From positions 62,001-126,000 of the forward strand of contig JAICDB010000003.1 in assembly GCA_020063565.1 (NCBI GenBank): a stretch of 64,000 bases of DNA, given 5' to 3'. This document shows, one piece after another, positions 38,672 to 49,901 of this stretch. The DNA comes from Clostridiales bacterium. Its GTDB lineage: Bacteria > Bacillota > DSM-16504 > Desulfitibacterales > JAICDB01. Both the position numbers and the translations under genes were made by a program. The notes beneath the pieces were generated by a model. It was not told the origin of the DNA, ran no database searches, and saw only the letters and a list, made by a program, of their open reading frames with translations. The stretch's first letter is position 1. Each line of letters starts with the position of its first letter.

Positions 38672-39976
38672 GTGAAAAAAAAATGTGCATTTCATGTTTT
38701 GGGCTGCAAAGTAAATCAAAATGAGGTGGAAGCATTAAAAAATATCTTCCGTAAGGAAGGTTATGTTGTAGTCCCATTTCATGAAAAGGCTGATGTATAC
38801 GTTATTCATACTTGTACGGTAACCCATATTAGTGATCGTAAATCAAGGCAATTCATAAGAAAGGCCATTAAAAACAACCCGGAGGCAGTAGTGGCCGTAA
38901 CCGGTTGTTATGCGCAGGTTTCCCCCCATGAGATTGCAAAAATTCCCGGTGTAGATATAATAATCGGTACAAAAGACAGGCACCGGATAGTACAGTTAGT
39001 GGAAGAAGTCAAGGAAAAAAATGAAATTTTAAATCTGGTGGATGAAAGTAAATTTTACAAGGAGTTTGAAGAGCTTCCCCTTGCTAATCCCGACCGGGCA
39101 AGGGCTTTTTTGAAGGTACAGGAAGGTTGTGACCGCTATTGTACATACTGCATAATCCCTTATGCCAGGGGTCCGGTTAGAAGTAGGGACCCGGAAAGTA
39201 CAATTACTGAAGTGAAAAAATTGGTTTCTCAGGGGTATCTTGAGGTTGTATTAACCGGTATACATACTGCATTGTACGGTAAGGATTTTGCGGATGAAGA
39301 CGTTGATTTGAGTTGGCTTATAGAACGCCTGGCGAAAATAGACGGTTTAAAAAGGCTGAGGGTAAGCTCCATTGATCCGGATGATTTTACTCCCCGTCTT
39401 TTAAAGGTAATGACGGAAAACCCGGTAGTCTGTCCCCATTTTCATATTCCCCTTCAAAGTGGAGATGACCGGATTTTAAAGAAAATGGGAAGAAGGTATA
39501 CTACGGCGGATTATGAGTCTTTAGTGGAAGAAATTAAAAAGAGGAAGCCTGGGGCGGCTATAACTACAGATATTATGGTTGGCTTTCCGGGTGAAGATGA
39601 GGAAAAGTTTACTAATTCATATAAATTTGTTGAAAAAATGCCCTTTAGCGACCTTCATGTTTTTAAATACTCTAAACGCCAAGGTACTCCTGCTGCCAAA
39701 ATGAAAGATCAGGTTGAACCGGCAGTGAAAAATGAGCGCAGTGAAAAATTAATTAAACTGGCAGAAGGTAAGTTTAGCCATTATGCCGCTAATTTTTTAG
39801 GTTGTTGGAAAGAAGTACTTGTTGAAAGAAAGTTAGAAAACGGCTACTGGGAGGGCCATACGGATAATTACCTTCCGGTACAATTTTCAGCGCATGGAGA
39901 TGCTGATTTAGGATGTCAGTTGGTTAATGTCTGCCTCAAAAAAGTTGAAGGCAAGAAAATAATTGGTAAAATATAA
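38672..39976 (+). CDS. mtaB: tRNA ms2t6A37 methylthiotransferase MtaB
   Basis: CAFHVLGCKVNQNEVEAL; radical SAM CDRYCTYCIIPYARGPVRSR. Confidence 0.94.
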   Translation: MKKKCAFHVLGCKVNQNEVEALKNIFRKEGYVVVPFHEKADVYVIHTCTVTHISDRKSRQFIRKAIKNNPEAVVAVTGCYAQVSPHEIAKIPGVDIIIGTKDRHRIVQLVEEVKEKNEILNLVDESKFYKEFEELPLANPDRARAFLKVQEGCDRYCTYCIIPYARGPVRSRDPESTITEVKKLVSQGYLEVVLTGIHTALYGKDFADEDVDLSWLIERLAKIDGLKRLRVSSIDPDDFTPRLLKVMTENPVVCPHFHIPLQSGDDRILKKMGRRYTTADYESLVEEIKKRKPGAAITTDIMVGFPGEDEEKFTNSYKFVEKMPFSDLHVFKYSKRQGTPAAKMKDQVEPAVKNERSEKLIKLAEGKFSHYAANFLGCWKEVLVERKLENGYWEGHTDNYLPVQFSAHGDADLGCQLVNVCLKKVEGKKIIGKI

Positions 39977-39993
39977 TGGAGGAGGTGGAAAAA

Positions 39994-40338
39994 ATGGCTG
40001 AAGAATGTGTGTTCTGTAAAATAATTAATAAAGAGCTTCCTGCAGCAATAGTTTATGAAGATGATGACATTTTAGCATTCAAGGATATTAAGCCAATTGC
40101 TCCAGTACATATTTTAATAATACCGAAAAAACATATTCCTGATATGACTGCCGTAACGGAAAATGATGTGGATTTAATAGGTAAGATTCACCTTGCGGCA
40201 ATAAAAATAGCTGAAGAGCTTGGAATATCTGAAAAGGGCTTTAGACTGGTGAACAACTGCAAACAGCATGGCGGGCAGGTTGTTTATCACCTGCATTATC
40301 ACCTGCTAGGGGGAGAAGCGCTGTCAATATTTGCTTAG
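39994..40338 (+). CDS. HIT-family hydrolase (HinT-like)
   Basis: CVFCKIINKELPAAIVYEDDDILAFKDIKPIAPVHILIIPKKHI...VVYHLHYHLLGG. Confidence 0.94.
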   Translation: MAEECVFCKIINKELPAAIVYEDDDILAFKDIKPIAPVHILIIPKKHIPDMTAVTENDVDLIGKIHLAAIKIAEELGISEKGFRLVNNCKQHGGQVVYHLHYHLLGGEALSIFA

Positions 40339-40342
40339 AATA

Positions 40343-40372
40343 TTGACTGTAGGCAAAGAATTGTAGTATAAT
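40343..40372 (+). promoter_or_regulatory. Probable sigma-A promoter for rpsU
   Basis: ttgact - 18 nt - tataat. Confidence 0.7.
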
Positions 40373-40454
40373 TTGCAGTGAACCTCTGGCCATTGTCTTT
40401 TTCGGTTTGCGCAGGAAGCCTAACGGTTGGCTGTTGGAGGGAGGGAAACGGAGG

Positions 40455-40637
40455 TTGAGCGAAGTAAAAGTAAGAAAAAATGAGGATTTGGATAGTGCCC
40501 TTCGCCGTTTTAAAAGGTCTTGCCAAAGGTCAGGTATAATGGCTGAGGCAAGAAAGAGGGAACATTATGAAAAGCCTAGCGTCAAGCGCAAGAAGAAAGC
40601 GGAAGCAGCTAGGAAAAAAAGAAGACGTTTTAAGTAG
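40455..40637 (+). CDS. rpsU: 30S ribosomal protein S21
   Basis: [62 protein letters not shown] start after acggagg RBS. Confidence 0.96.
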   Translation: MSEVKVRKNEDLDSALRRFKRSCQRSGIMAEARKREHYEKPSVKRKKKAEAARKKRRRFK

Positions 40638-40651
40638 GGGGATTGACTGAA

Positions 40652-41101
40652 ATGTCCCTAAAGGAAAAGTTGCAACAGGATATGAAAGATGCAATGAAAG
40701 AAAGAGAAGCCGGAAAACTGAAACTCTCCGTATTGCGCCTTACCTTGGCCGCTATAAAGAATAAAGAAATTCAATCCGGATATGACTTAGATGATGCAGC
40801 AATTGAAGAAGTAATAGCGAAAGAAGTCAAACAAAGGCGAGAGGCGATGGCGGAATATCAGAATGTCGGCCGTGAGGATGTTGTGCGTAAGCTCAACCAG
40901 GAAATAGAATTTCTCCTGCCTTATCTTCCTCAACAGCTCACTGAAGGGGAAATACGCCAGATTGTTGAGAAAGCAATAGCTCAGGTAGGGGCTAAGGACA
41001 AATCTGACCTGGGTAAAGTCATGGGAGCAGTAATGCCCCAGGTAAAAGGCAAAGCAGACGGCAAAATTGTAAATAAAATTGCACAAGAACTTCTTGGATA
41101 A
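40652..41101 (+). CDS. yqeY: GatB/YqeY domain protein
   Basis: MSLKEKLQQDMKDAMKEREAGKLKLSVLRLTLAAIKNKEI. Confidence 0.92.
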   Translation: MSLKEKLQQDMKDAMKEREAGKLKLSVLRLTLAAIKNKEIQSGYDLDDAAIEEVIAKEVKQRREAMAEYQNVGREDVVRKLNQEIEFLLPYLPQQLTEGEIRQIVEKAIAQVGAKDKSDLGKVMGAVMPQVKGKADGKIVNKIAQELLG

Positions 41102-41104
41102 TAT

Positions 41105-41140
41105 AAAGCCTGGTATGCTGCAATACCAGGCTTTTATTTA
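41105..41140 (+). terminator. Rho-independent terminator
   Basis: aaagcctggtat-gctgca-ataccaggctttt attta. Confidence 0.85.
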
Positions 41141-41265
41141 TACTATACTTTTCATATTTTTTTCATATTATTGTGGTAAACTTATAGTAGTAACAATATT
41201 GTATTCTTGCTAATCAGTACTGGGGACGTTAGTTAAGTAAAAGTAATGAAGAAGGAGGTGAGGGG

Positions 41266-42588
41266 ATGGCGCTGGCATTAAATAACAGGCGTATTTCTTA
41301 TCAAACAATATTTGCATTAGCAGTAATCATATTAGTAGCTTTTTCCTTCTCAGCACATGCTGCTCCTGAGAAAGTTTACGTAGCTCCTGTTACGGGAGTT
41401 ATAGATGGTGGTACATATGCTTTTTTAGAAAGGGTTTATGAAGAAGCGGAAAAAGAAGATAAAGGGATAGTACTTCTGGAGATTGACACTCCCGGTGGCT
41501 ATATTGTATATGCCCAAAAGATCCGCGACCTGATTGAGCATTCAACTGTAAAAACCATAGCATTTGTAGATAATAATGCTCTATCTGCCGGGGCATTAAT
41601 TGCTTTGATTTCGGATGAGCTTGTCATGTCGCCGGGTGCTACCATGGGCGCTGCAGAGCCGCGAATAGGCAATGAAAAAGCGGATCCAAAGATTGTTTCC
41701 GCATGGTCCAAGGAATTAAAAACTGCTGCTGAATTAAATGGTAAAAACGGCGATATTGCTATGGCTATGGCGGATGCCAAGATAGAAATAGAGGGACTGG
41801 TAGGAAAGGGAGAACTTTTAACACTAACAGCCAAAGAGGCATTGGAACATGAATTGGCTGATGCTATTTTGGCAAATCGCCGGGAAGTTTTAGAACAATT
41901 TGGCTTGCAAAATGCAGAAATAGTTGAGGAAACCCCCGGTGCATTTGAAGGAATTGCCAGCTGGGTATCTAACCCGTATATAAGCGCAATTTTACTAACC
42001 ATAGGGATTGCAGGTTTAGTAATTGAAATTTTCACCATAGGGTTTGGGATACCGGGCAGCATTGGCTTAATTGCCCTGGGAATATATTTCTTTGGCAGCA
42101 TGTTTGCAGGTTTATCCGGCTATGAGGCCATCCTATTATTTGTCCTGGGGATTATTCTCCTGGTTGCAGAAATCTTTTTTATCCCCGGTTTCGGTCTTGC
42201 AGGTATAGGAGGCTTAATTGCTCTAATTTTAGGTGTTGTTATGGCAGCGCCTAGTGTGGAACAGGCTGTTACCTCATTAGTGGCGGCCATTATCGGCACT
42301 GTAATTTTGTTATTTTTAAGTATTAAATTTTTGCCCACCAGAAGAGTCTGGAGTCGTTTGATTTTAAGTGATAAACAGGAAAAGGACAAATATATAGCTC
42401 CGACTAACACCCTTGTGGAACTCATTGGAGCCAGCGGTGAAACTCTTACACCACTTAGACCAGCTGGTACTGCAAAAATTAATGGTAAGAGAATCGATGT
42501 TGTTACTTCAGGGGAATTTATAAGTAAGGGTACAAAAATAAAAGTTATAAAAGTTGAAGGTCCACGCGTTATAGTGGAAGAAGAGTAA
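41266..42588 (+). CDS. NfeD-family protein with ClpP-class serine protease domain
   Basis: [21 protein letters not shown]...[31 protein letters not shown]; membrane plus C-terminal OB-like domain. Confidence 0.92.
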   Translation: MALALNNRRISYQTIFALAVIILVAFSFSAHAAPEKVYVAPVTGVIDGGTYAFLERVYEEAEKEDKGIVLLEIDTPGGYIVYAQKIRDLIEHSTVKTIAFVDNNALSAGALIALISDELVMSPGATMGAAEPRIGNEKADPKIVSAWSKELKTAAELNGKNGDIAMAMADAKIEIEGLVGKGELLTLTAKEALEHELADAILANRREVLEQFGLQNAEIVEETPGAFEGIASWVSNPYISAILLTIGIAGLVIEIFTIGFGIPGSIGLIALGIYFFGSMFAGLSGYEAILLFVLGIILLVAEIFFIPGFGLAGIGGLIALILGVVMAAPSVEQAVTSLVAAIIGTVILLFLSIKFLPTRRVWSRLILSDKQEKDKYIAPTNTLVELIGASGETLTPLRPAGTAKINGKRIDVVTSGEFISKGTKIKVIKVEGPRVIVEEE

Positions 42589-42608
42589 AAATAAGGGGGT
42601 ACATAATT

Positions 42609-43625
42609 ATGCCGTTAAGTCTTTTGAGTAGCTTAATAATGCTTGTGTTGGTAGTAGTCTTTGTTGCCTTTGTGTTTACATTTATTCCGGTGGGCTTATG
42701 GATCTCAGCGCTCGCTGCCGGTGTTAAAGTAGGCTTTTTTCAACTAATTGGTATGAGATTAAGGCGGGTACCGCCTGCTAAAATAGTAGCGCCAATGATT
42801 AAGGCTGACAAGGCGGGGCTGGAAGTTTCTATAAATAAACTGGAAGCTCATTATCTTGCAGGTGGAAATGTAGACAGGGTTGTTGATGCCTTAATTGCTG
42901 CAGAAAGGGCGGGCATTGATCTAAAATTTGAAAGGGCTGCTGCCATTGACCTGGCAGGAAGGGATGTTAAAGAAGCGGTAACTGTTTCAGTAACTCCAAA
43001 GGTTATTGAAACCCCGGTCGTTGCTGCCATGGCAAAGGATGGTATTCAGGTCAAGGCAACTGCCCGGGTAACTGTTCGTGCCAATATTGAACGCCTGGTT
43101 GGAGGTGCAGGCGAAGAAACAATTATTGCCAGAGTCGGTGAAGGTATTGTTACCACAATAGGTTCTGCTGAGTCGCATAAAGACGTTTTAGAAAACCCCG
43201 ATATCATTTCAAAAAACGTACTTTCCAAAGGCTTGGATTCAGGTACCGCATTTGAAATTCTTTCAATTGACATTGCTGATGTGGATGTTGGTAAGAATAT
43301 AGGTGCGGAATTGCAGACTGACCAGGCAGAGGCAGATAAGAACATCGCCCAGGCCAAGGCTGAAGAAAGAAGGGCTATGGCTGTAGCTAAGGAACAGGAA
43401 ATGAGAGCTTTAGTTCAGGAAAACAGGGCAAAAGTAGTGGAAGCAGAAGCGGAAGTTCCAAGGGCTATGGCTGCCGCTTTAAGGGAAGGAAAGCTTGGAG
43501 TCATGGATTATTACAATATGCAGAATCTTATAGCTGATACGGATATGAGGCAAGCAATTTCCAAAACAACTGATCCAAGCGGAAAAGAAGGGAGTTCATC
43601 CTCTAAAAAAGGCCTTAACGAGTAA
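42609..43625 (+). CDS. floA: Flotillin-like protein FloA
   Basis: Position after nfe[65 protein letters not shown]. Confidence 0.94.
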   Translation: MPLSLLSSLIMLVLVVVFVAFVFTFIPVGLWISALAAGVKVGFFQLIGMRLRRVPPAKIVAPMIKADKAGLEVSINKLEAHYLAGGNVDRVVDALIAAERAGIDLKFERAAAIDLAGRDVKEAVTVSVTPKVIETPVVAAMAKDGIQVKATARVTVRANIERLVGGAGEETIIARVGEGIVTTIGSAESHKDVLENPDIISKNVLSKGLDSGTAFEILSIDIADVDVGKNIGAELQTDQAEADKNIAQAKAEERRAMAVAKEQEMRALVQENRAKVVEAEAEVPRAMAAALREGKLGVMDYYNMQNLIADTDMRQAISKTTDPSGKEGSSSSKKGLNE

Positions 43626-43638
43626 GGAGTGATTCCCT

Positions 43639-44127
43639 TTGGATTTGATAGGGATAATAATATTTATTTTATTTGTAGTTGCCAGGGCATTCAGTGAAAC
43701 ACAAAAGAAAAAGAGACAATTTGAAGAAAGGCGGAGACGCCCTGTCAGTGAACCTGAGCTGCCTAGATTTGATACGAAAAAAATTAATGAACTTCCGGTT
43801 GATGATACAACTAAAAAAGTTTTAGAAGACTCGAGACCCCTTAAAAAAGCTCACAAAATAAAGGAAGAGATAGAGCGGGAATTTGAAGATTACCGTAAAT
43901 ATAAGAAACAAAGACAGTTTGAAGAGAAAAAATATCTCAAGGAAGTTAAACAACCAGTTTTTTCAGAGAAAAATCGTTTAAGGCCAGCTTATAAAAAAAC
44001 CAGGCAAAGTTCAGTATCACCCGTTTCCGGTCTGCAATTTTCAAATGACGAGATTGTAAAGGGTATAATTATGTCTGAAATATTACAACCACCCAGATCA
44101 AAAAGAAATAACACAAGATGTAGATAA
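43639..44127 (+). CDS. Hypothetical membrane-anchored, charge-rich protein
   Basis: N-terminal TM then K/E/R-rich region; TTG start; sits between floA and yqfC. Confidence 0.55.
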   Translation: MDLIGIIIFILFVVARAFSETQKKKRQFEERRRRPVSEPELPRFDTKKINELPVDDTTKKVLEDSRPLKKAHKIKEEIEREFEDYRKYKKQRQFEEKKYLKEVKQPVFSEKNRLRPAYKKTRQSSVSPVSGLQFSNDEIVKGIIMSEILQPPRSKRNNTRCR

Positions 44128-44157
44128 CCTGCCGAAAAAGGCAGGTTAATTTTTTTG
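44126..44157 (+). terminator. Rho-independent terminator
   Basis: aacctgcc-gaaaaa-ggcaggtt aattttttt. Confidence 0.85.
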
Positions 44158-44230
44158 AACAATATTTGGATAATATTTTGTACTTATTAAATTTACCTCC
44201 GCATAGATTTAGAGGGAGGAGGGGTTATCT

Positions 44231-44524
44231 ATGGCTAAAAAGGATAGCCTTAAAAACAAGTCTCGTAAAGTTGGAGAACATGTCGTTGAATTTCTGGATA
44301 TGCCGCAGGAAGTTATACTTGATGTCCCCAAAGTTACATGTGTTGGACAAAGTTTGATAACCATAGAAAATCACAGGGGAATTGTTGAATATTCACCTCA
44401 AAAAATACGTATAAATGTTTCCGTAGGGGAAGTGGAGATTACAGGAAGTAATCTCCGGGTGAAAAATATTTTACCTGAGGAAGTGGATATTGAAGGGACA
44501 ATAAAAAATATATCATTTAAATAG
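44231..44524 (+). CDS. yqfC: Sporulation protein YqfC
   Basis: LDMPQEVILDVPKVTCVGQSLITIENHRGIVEYSPQKIRINVSVGEVEITG. Confidence 0.9.
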   Translation: MAKKDSLKNKSRKVGEHVVEFLDMPQEVILDVPKVTCVGQSLITIENHRGIVEYSPQKIRINVSVGEVEITGSNLRVKNILPEEVDIEGTIKNISFK

Positions 44525-44538
44525 GGGTAGGGAAGGGT

Positions 44539-45768
44539 ATGCAGTTAAAAAAATTATTTGCATATTTTAAAGGATATGTCACCCTGAGGGTAGAAGGAAA
44601 ATTTCTGGAAAAATTTTTAAATTTAGCGCTTCACCAGGGAATCTATTTTTTTGATGCAAAGACACTCAGTCCTCAAGTTATAGAACTTAATGTTCTTTTA
44701 GAGGATTTTTGGCAATTAAGACATATTACCAAAAAAGTTTACTGTACTATCAGAGTTAAATCTAAGCACGGTTTGCCTTTTATTTGGAGTAATTTAAAAA
44801 AGAGGAAAATGTTGCTTGTAGGCTTTATATGTTTTATAATTACACTTTATTTAATGTCAGGATTTATATGGCAGGTTGAAATTAAAAGCTATGATGAATT
44901 ATACAACATTAGTGAAGATGAGATAGCTGAAGAAGTATATAAATTAGGATTAAAACCCGGTGCACTGAAAATGAAGATTGACCGACATGAGTTGGAGAAG
45001 AAATTAGCTCAAAATATGGAACTGTTATCATGGGTAGCAATTGATTTTCAAGGAACTAAAGCAATTGTTAAAGTTGTCGAAAGGGTTATTCCTTCACCGG
45101 AACAATTGGAAAAGAACCCTGCCCATGTGGTAGCTGTAAAGGATGGTATTATAGAAGAGTTTCTGGTGATGGTTGGAGAGCCGAAGGTTAAAGTCGGAGA
45201 CACTGTGCATCAGGGACAAATTTTGATTTCGGGGCTTATATATCCTCAGGTAGCAGAAAATCCTGAGGAGGAACAAGAGGAAGGAAATCTGGGAGAACCT
45301 AGAAAGGTAAAGGCGCGGGGGATAGTAAGAGCAAGTGTTTGGTACCAGGTTAACACAAGTATTAAATTGCATGAGGTTAAAACTAAAAGAACAGGTAATT
45401 ATCAGAAAAACATAAAATTAGCTGTGGGGAACAAAATATACCTAGTTAAAGGGCAAAAAAACTGTATCTTTGCAAACTTTGAAACTGAAAAAAAGGAGAG
45501 AAAGTTTCAATTTGGGGATTTTACCCCCCCTTTGAAAATTATTCAAACAGTGTACCATGAAGTAGAAGCTGAAGAAAAAAAAATTAGTCTTGATGAAGCT
45601 GTTAAAATTGCAACTCGCAAGGCATTAAGAAAAATTGAAGATAAATTGCCCCAAGGGGCAAAAATTTTGGATCACCAGGTTGAGGTTTTAGATAAAAATA
45701 AAGATAATATAAAGGTTAAAGTATTAGTTAAGAGCCTTGAAGATATTACTAAGACTCTATCTTTTTAA
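44539..45768 (+). CDS. yqfD: Sporulation protein YqfD
   Basis: Domain layout and position directly after yqfC; GYVTLRVEGKFLEKFLNLALHQGIYF. Confidence 0.9.
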   Translation: MQLKKLFAYFKGYVTLRVEGKFLEKFLNLALHQGIYFFDAKTLSPQVIELNVLLEDFWQLRHITKKVYCTIRVKSKHGLPFIWSNLKKRKMLLVGFICFIITLYLMSGFIWQVEIKSYDELYNISEDEIAEEVYKLGLKPGALKMKIDRHELEKKLAQNMELLSWVAIDFQGTKAIVKVVERVIPSPEQLEKNPAHVVAVKDGIIEEFLVMVGEPKVKVGDTVHQGQILISGLIYPQVAENPEEEQEEGNLGEPRKVKARGIVRASVWYQVNTSIKLHEVKTKRTGNYQKNIKLAVGNKIYLVKGQKNCIFANFETEKKERKFQFGDFTPPLKIIQTVYHEVEAEEKKISLDEAVKIATRKALRKIEDKLPQGAKILDHQVEVLDKNKDNIKVKVLVKSLEDITKTLSF

Positions 45769-45907
45769 TTTAAATAAAATATATAATATATTATATAGAA
45801 GTTATTAACTCAATATATTATTGAGGCTTAGAGTGAAAGAATGTATAATATATTAAGCGTATAAATTAGGGTTACTTTAATATTTTATTGAGGAGGTAAA
45901 GCTTAAT

Positions 45908-46873
45908 TTGGTCGAAGCAGTTGAATATAGACTAGATATAGGTGATAATGGTGAAGCGATTGAAATCTTAGGAAAACACGATGAGAATTTAAGATTTATT
46001 TCCAAGCACCTATCCGCGAAAATCGTGGCTAGGGGAAATCAGGTTAGCATTTTCGGAAAAAGCGAAGATGTTGAAAAGGCAAAAAAACTTTTTGAGAACC
46101 TGAAAGAACTGTTGCAAAAAGGAAATAAAATAAATATACCTACAATCAATTACCTTTTAAAAAAAATCAATAAAAATGAAGACAAGGAGCTGACAGAAGC
46201 ATTATCAGAGGTGATTTGTGTAACTGCCAGGGGGCGTCAGATTAAGCCTAAAACAATAGGTCAGTTTGAGTATATTAAAGCAATTAGAAATTCTGATTTA
46301 GTATTTGGTATTGGCCCTGCAGGTACAGGTAAAACCTACCTTGCAGTGGTAATGGCAGTTGAGGCTTTTCGAAATAAGGAAGTACAGAGAATTGTGCTTG
46401 CCAGACCCGCTGTTGAGGCAGGGGAAAAACTGGGTTTCTTGCCTGGTGACTTGCAGGACAAGGTTAACCCTTATTTACGGCCGCTTTATGATGGTTTATA
46501 TGATATACTGGGAGTGGAAACCGCTCAAAAATTTATGGAACGTGAGATTATAGAGGTAGCTCCCCTAGCATATATGAGAGGACGTACACTGGATGATTCG
46601 TTTATTATTTTGGATGAAGCTCAAAACACCACTCCGGAACAAATGAAAATGTTTTTAACAAGGATAGGTTTTGGATCAAAGGCTGTTGTGACAGGTGATA
46701 TTACCCAGGTGGACTTGCCTAAGGGTAACCGCTCCGGGCTCATGGAAGCCCAAAGGATTTTGCAGGGAATAAATGGTATAGAGTTTAAATATTTAACAGA
46801 GGAGGATGTTGTTCGTCATCCCCTGGTCCAAAAAATAATTGGAGCGTATGAAAAAGCGCAAGAAACTCCTTAA
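45908..46873 (+). CDS. phoH: PhoH-family ATPase
   Basis: FGIGPAGTGKTYLAVVMAVEA...ARPAVEAGEKLGFLPGDLQDKVNPYLRPLYD; TTG start. Confidence 0.95.
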   Translation: MVEAVEYRLDIGDNGEAIEILGKHDENLRFISKHLSAKIVARGNQVSIFGKSEDVEKAKKLFENLKELLQKGNKINIPTINYLLKKINKNEDKELTEALSEVICVTARGRQIKPKTIGQFEYIKAIRNSDLVFGIGPAGTGKTYLAVVMAVEAFRNKEVQRIVLARPAVEAGEKLGFLPGDLQDKVNPYLRPLYDGLYDILGVETAQKFMEREIIEVAPLAYMRGRTLDDSFIILDEAQNTTPEQMKMFLTRIGFGSKAVVTGDITQVDLPKGNRSGLMEAQRILQGINGIEFKYLTEEDVVRHPLVQKIIGAYEKAQETP

Positions 46874-46886
46874 GGAGTGAAATAAA

Positions 46887-49064
46887 GTGGTAAAAGCTAA
46901 ATTTTTTAAAAAACACGTTCAAATCCCCATTTTAAGGTTATTGCGAAATACTTTTTCTAAACGTATCTTGTGGGGATTTATCTTTTTTTTGGCTATAATG
47001 TTAATAATGGGGATTAACTTTATGCCTCAAAAAGTCGAAGTAGGGCAGCCTGCACCCAGAAAGTTTGAATCTAAACGTGCTCTTACCTTTGAAAGTGAAG
47101 TCTTAACAGAGATTGCCCGTGAAGAAGCGGCAGCTAAAGTTAAACCTGTCTACAAAGTTGATGAATATGTACTTCAGGATCTCTTAACACAAATAGATGG
47201 CTATTTTCAAACGATCCATAGGGTAAGAAACTCTGAATTTGAGCAGGAGTTAAAAGGTAAAAAGCTTGAGGAAGAATTGGGAATAGAATTAAATAAGGAA
47301 ACATTAACTGCTACTTTTGAATCAGATATAGGTACGATCAATGCTGTCCAACAGGAAACAAAACAGCTGGTTAGGCAGTTTATGAGCCAGGGAGTTCATG
47401 AAGATGAAGTAAGTATGGTTAAAAAGAATATGCTTAATGCAGTTTCTCTTTTAAATATTAATAGTGAGTTTAAAGTGCTTGTTGCCAGTATAATAAAAAA
47501 GTTAAATATTAAAGAAAACATGGTTTATGATGCTGAAGCCACTGAAGAGTTAAAAGCAATTGCCAGGGAAAATGTAGAACCCGTAGAGGTAGAAATTAAG
47601 CCGGGCCAGGTAATTGTTGGAGAAGGAGTAATAATAACTGAATTTCAGTATGAGCAGCTGGAGAAGCTTGGACTTTTAGAAACAGAAAAACCTTATACCG
47701 TAATTATGGGCTTAGCGCTTCTAATAGCAATTTTATTTGCACTTGTCATTCTTTATGTTTACCAATATAAGAATGATATTTATCATAATTACAAGTTAAT
47801 GATCTTACTTGGACTACTGGTCGTAAGCAGCCTGTTAATCACAAGGGCAGTTATGGCCATTAGCCTGGGAACTAGGGCTGAATTATCCATGCTGGTGGGA
47901 TATATGGCTCCACTTGCAGCAGGCCCTATGTTGATTGCAATTTTGTTGGATAACAAATTAGCCGTATTTGTGACTATAATACTTGCAATCTTTGTAGGTA
48001 TTATGTCCGGTACTCAACTCCAAATTGCAATAGTGGCAGTTGTAGGGGGCTTAGCAGGCGTCTACAGTGTATCACACTTGAGCCAGCGTTCCGACCTTGC
48101 CAAAGCAAGTCTTTATATGATACTTGCTAATGTGCTTACAATTATTGCACTTGGCTTGATTTTTAGTCATTCCCTGACAATGCTGACAGTGGGAGTAATA
48201 CTGGGGATAATTAACGGCATACTTTCATCTGTCTTAACTATAGGCTTTTTGCCTTTCTGGGAAACAGCATTTGGTATTACCACATCCGTAAAATTACTGG
48301 AACTTTCCAACCCCAACCAACCGCTTTTAAGAAAACTGCTTGTGGAAGCGCCGGGAACCTACCATCATAGTATTCTGGTAGGAAACCTGGCGGAAGCTGC
48401 TGCAGAAGAAGTGGGAGCAGATTCCCTTCTGGCAAGGGTTGGAGCTTACTATCATGATATTGGTAAGATAAAAAGGCCATACTTCTTTATAGAAAATCAA
48501 TTAACTGCAGAAAATCCCCATGATAAGCTGGCGCCGACTTTGAGCACCTTAATTATAACTTCCCACGTCAAAGACGGTGTTGAAATGGCTAAGGAATATA
48601 AGTTGCCTCAAAGTATAATAGATATTATTCAGCAGCATCATGGCAACTCACTTCTTTCATTTTTTTATCAAAAAGCCGTTGAAAATTCTAATGGAGATAA
48701 TTCTGTTTCAAAAGATGATTTTCGCTATGAAAATTGTAAGCCTCGTACTAAGGAGGCTGCCATTGTTATGCTGGCAGATGGAGTGGAGGCTGGGGTACGC
48801 TCCATGCAAAAGCCAACTCCCAACCGTATTGAGGCTTTTGTCAAAAAGATAATCAAGGAAAGGTTAGAGGACAATCAACTTGAAGAATGTGACCTTACCT
48901 TTAAAGAATTGGATGTTATAACGCAAGCATTTGTAAGGGTATTAAACGGTATTTTTCACAGTAGAATTGAGTATCCGGAAAAGCTTATCAAGGAAATTGA
49001 AAGGGGTAAAGGATCCAGTGGAAGTAGTAATAAGGAACCAGCAGCACAAAGTGGCAATACCTGA
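46887..49064 (+). CDS. pgpH: 7TM-HD family phosphohydrolase (c-di-AMP PgpH-like)
   Basis: Multi-TM region then [52 protein letters not shown]. Confidence 0.93.
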   Translation: MVKAKFFKKHVQIPILRLLRNTFSKRILWGFIFFLAIMLIMGINFMPQKVEVGQPAPRKFESKRALTFESEVLTEIAREEAAAKVKPVYKVDEYVLQDLLTQIDGYFQTIHRVRNSEFEQELKGKKLEEELGIELNKETLTATFESDIGTINAVQQETKQLVRQFMSQGVHEDEVSMVKKNMLNAVSLLNINSEFKVLVASIIKKLNIKENMVYDAEATEELKAIARENVEPVEVEIKPGQVIVGEGVIITEFQYEQLEKLGLLETEKPYTVIMGLALLIAILFALVILYVYQYKNDIYHNYKLMILLGLLVVSSLLITRAVMAISLGTRAELSMLVGYMAPLAAGPMLIAILLDNKLAVFVTIILAIFVGIMSGTQLQIAIVAVVGGLAGVYSVSHLSQRSDLAKASLYMILANVLTIIALGLIFSHSLTMLTVGVILGIINGILSSVLTIGFLPFWETAFGITTSVKLLELSNPNQPLLRKLLVEAPGTYHHSILVGNLAEAAAEEVGADSLLARVGAYYHDIGKIKRPYFFIENQLTAENPHDKLAPTLSTLIITSHVKDGVEMAKEYKLPQSIIDIIQQHHGNSLLSFFYQKAVENSNGDNSVSKDDFRYENCKPRTKEAAIVMLADGVEAGVRSMQKPTPNRIEAFVKKIIKERLEDNQLEECDLTFKELDVITQAFVRVLNGIFHSRIEYPEKLIKEIERGKGSSGSSNKEPAAQSGNT

Positions 49065-49494
49065 TGACTTATTAAAAGCAATTGAAGAAGTAGCAAAGGA
49101 AGTTTTAAAATTTGCAAACAGGCCAAAGGGTGAAGTCAGCATTCTCCTCACAGATGATGCATTTATTCATGAACTTAACAGGAAATACAGGGGAGTTGAC
49201 AGGCCTACGGACGTACTTTCATTTGCATTACAGGAAGAAACCCCGGATGTTCCTGAACCGGTTCCTTTGGCGGAAATGGATGATATTCTTGGAGATGTTA
49301 TTATTTCAATGGAAACCGCCCGGCGCCAGGCTGGGGAATACGGTCACTCACTTCTAAGAGAAGTTTGCTATCTGGTTGTCCACGGTGTATTACACCTGCT
49401 TGGTTATGACCACCAGGAGGAAGATGAAAGAAAAGAAATGCGTGAAACTGAAGAGAAGATTTTAGAGCACTTTAATATCAACCGTCAGGAATGA
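49018..49494 (+). CDS. ybeY: rRNA maturation endoribonuclease YbeY
   Basis: [19 protein letters not shown]...[21 protein letters not shown] start overlapping pgpH 3' end. Confidence 0.95.
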   Translation: MEVVIRNQQHKVAIPDDLLKAIEEVAKEVLKFANRPKGEVSILLTDDAFIHELNRKYRGVDRPTDVLSFALQEETPDVPEPVPLAEMDDILGDVIISMETARRQAGEYGHSLLREVCYLVVHGVLHLLGYDHQEEDERKEMRETEEKILEHFNINRQE

Positions 49495-49501
49495 TACAAT
49501 C

Positions 49502-49879
49502 ATGAATAGGACGCGAATTGAAAGTTTTAAATATGCCATAGAGGGCATAATATATGCTTTTTCTACGCAAAGGAATTTACGAATTCATTTTGTTTTTTTA
49601 ATACTTGTTCATCTTTTCGGAGTAATATTAAAGCTTGCTGCAGTTGAATGGTTGGCTGTGGTAATAGTATCTTTCCTTGTAATTTGTTTGGAGATGGTCA
49701 ATACAGCAATTGAAGAAGTTGTAAACCTGTGTGTTAAGGGATATCATCTCAAAGCAAAAGTTGCAAAGGATGTGGCTGCCGGAGCGGTATTTCTGGCAGC
49801 TCTCTGTGCCGTAATTGTAGGATTAGTAATTTTTCTGCCAAAACTGGCATTGATAGTTGCAAATATGCTGGGGCAATAA
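49502..49879 (+). CDS. dgkA: Diacylglycerol/undecaprenol kinase family
   Basis: SFKYAIEGIIYAFSTQRNLRIHF...VICLEMVNTAIEEVVNLC. Confidence 0.92.
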   Translation: MNRTRIESFKYAIEGIIYAFSTQRNLRIHFVFLILVHLFGVILKLAAVEWLAVVIVSFLVICLEMVNTAIEEVVNLCVKGYHLKAKVAKDVAAGAVFLAALCAVIVGLVIFLPKLALIVANMLGQ

Positions 49880-49901
49880 GTACCTCAAGGGGTGAGTGTG
49901 C

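Noticed and set aside
38204-38719. Minus-strand 171-aa ORF antisense to rsmE
   Set aside because: No RBS or family resemblance; overlaps a conserved gene in a co-directional operon.
41499-42101. Minus-strand 200-aa ORF antisense to the NfeD-family gene
   Set aside because: Mirror-frame artefact (S/P/I-rich composition) of a well-supported plus-strand gene.
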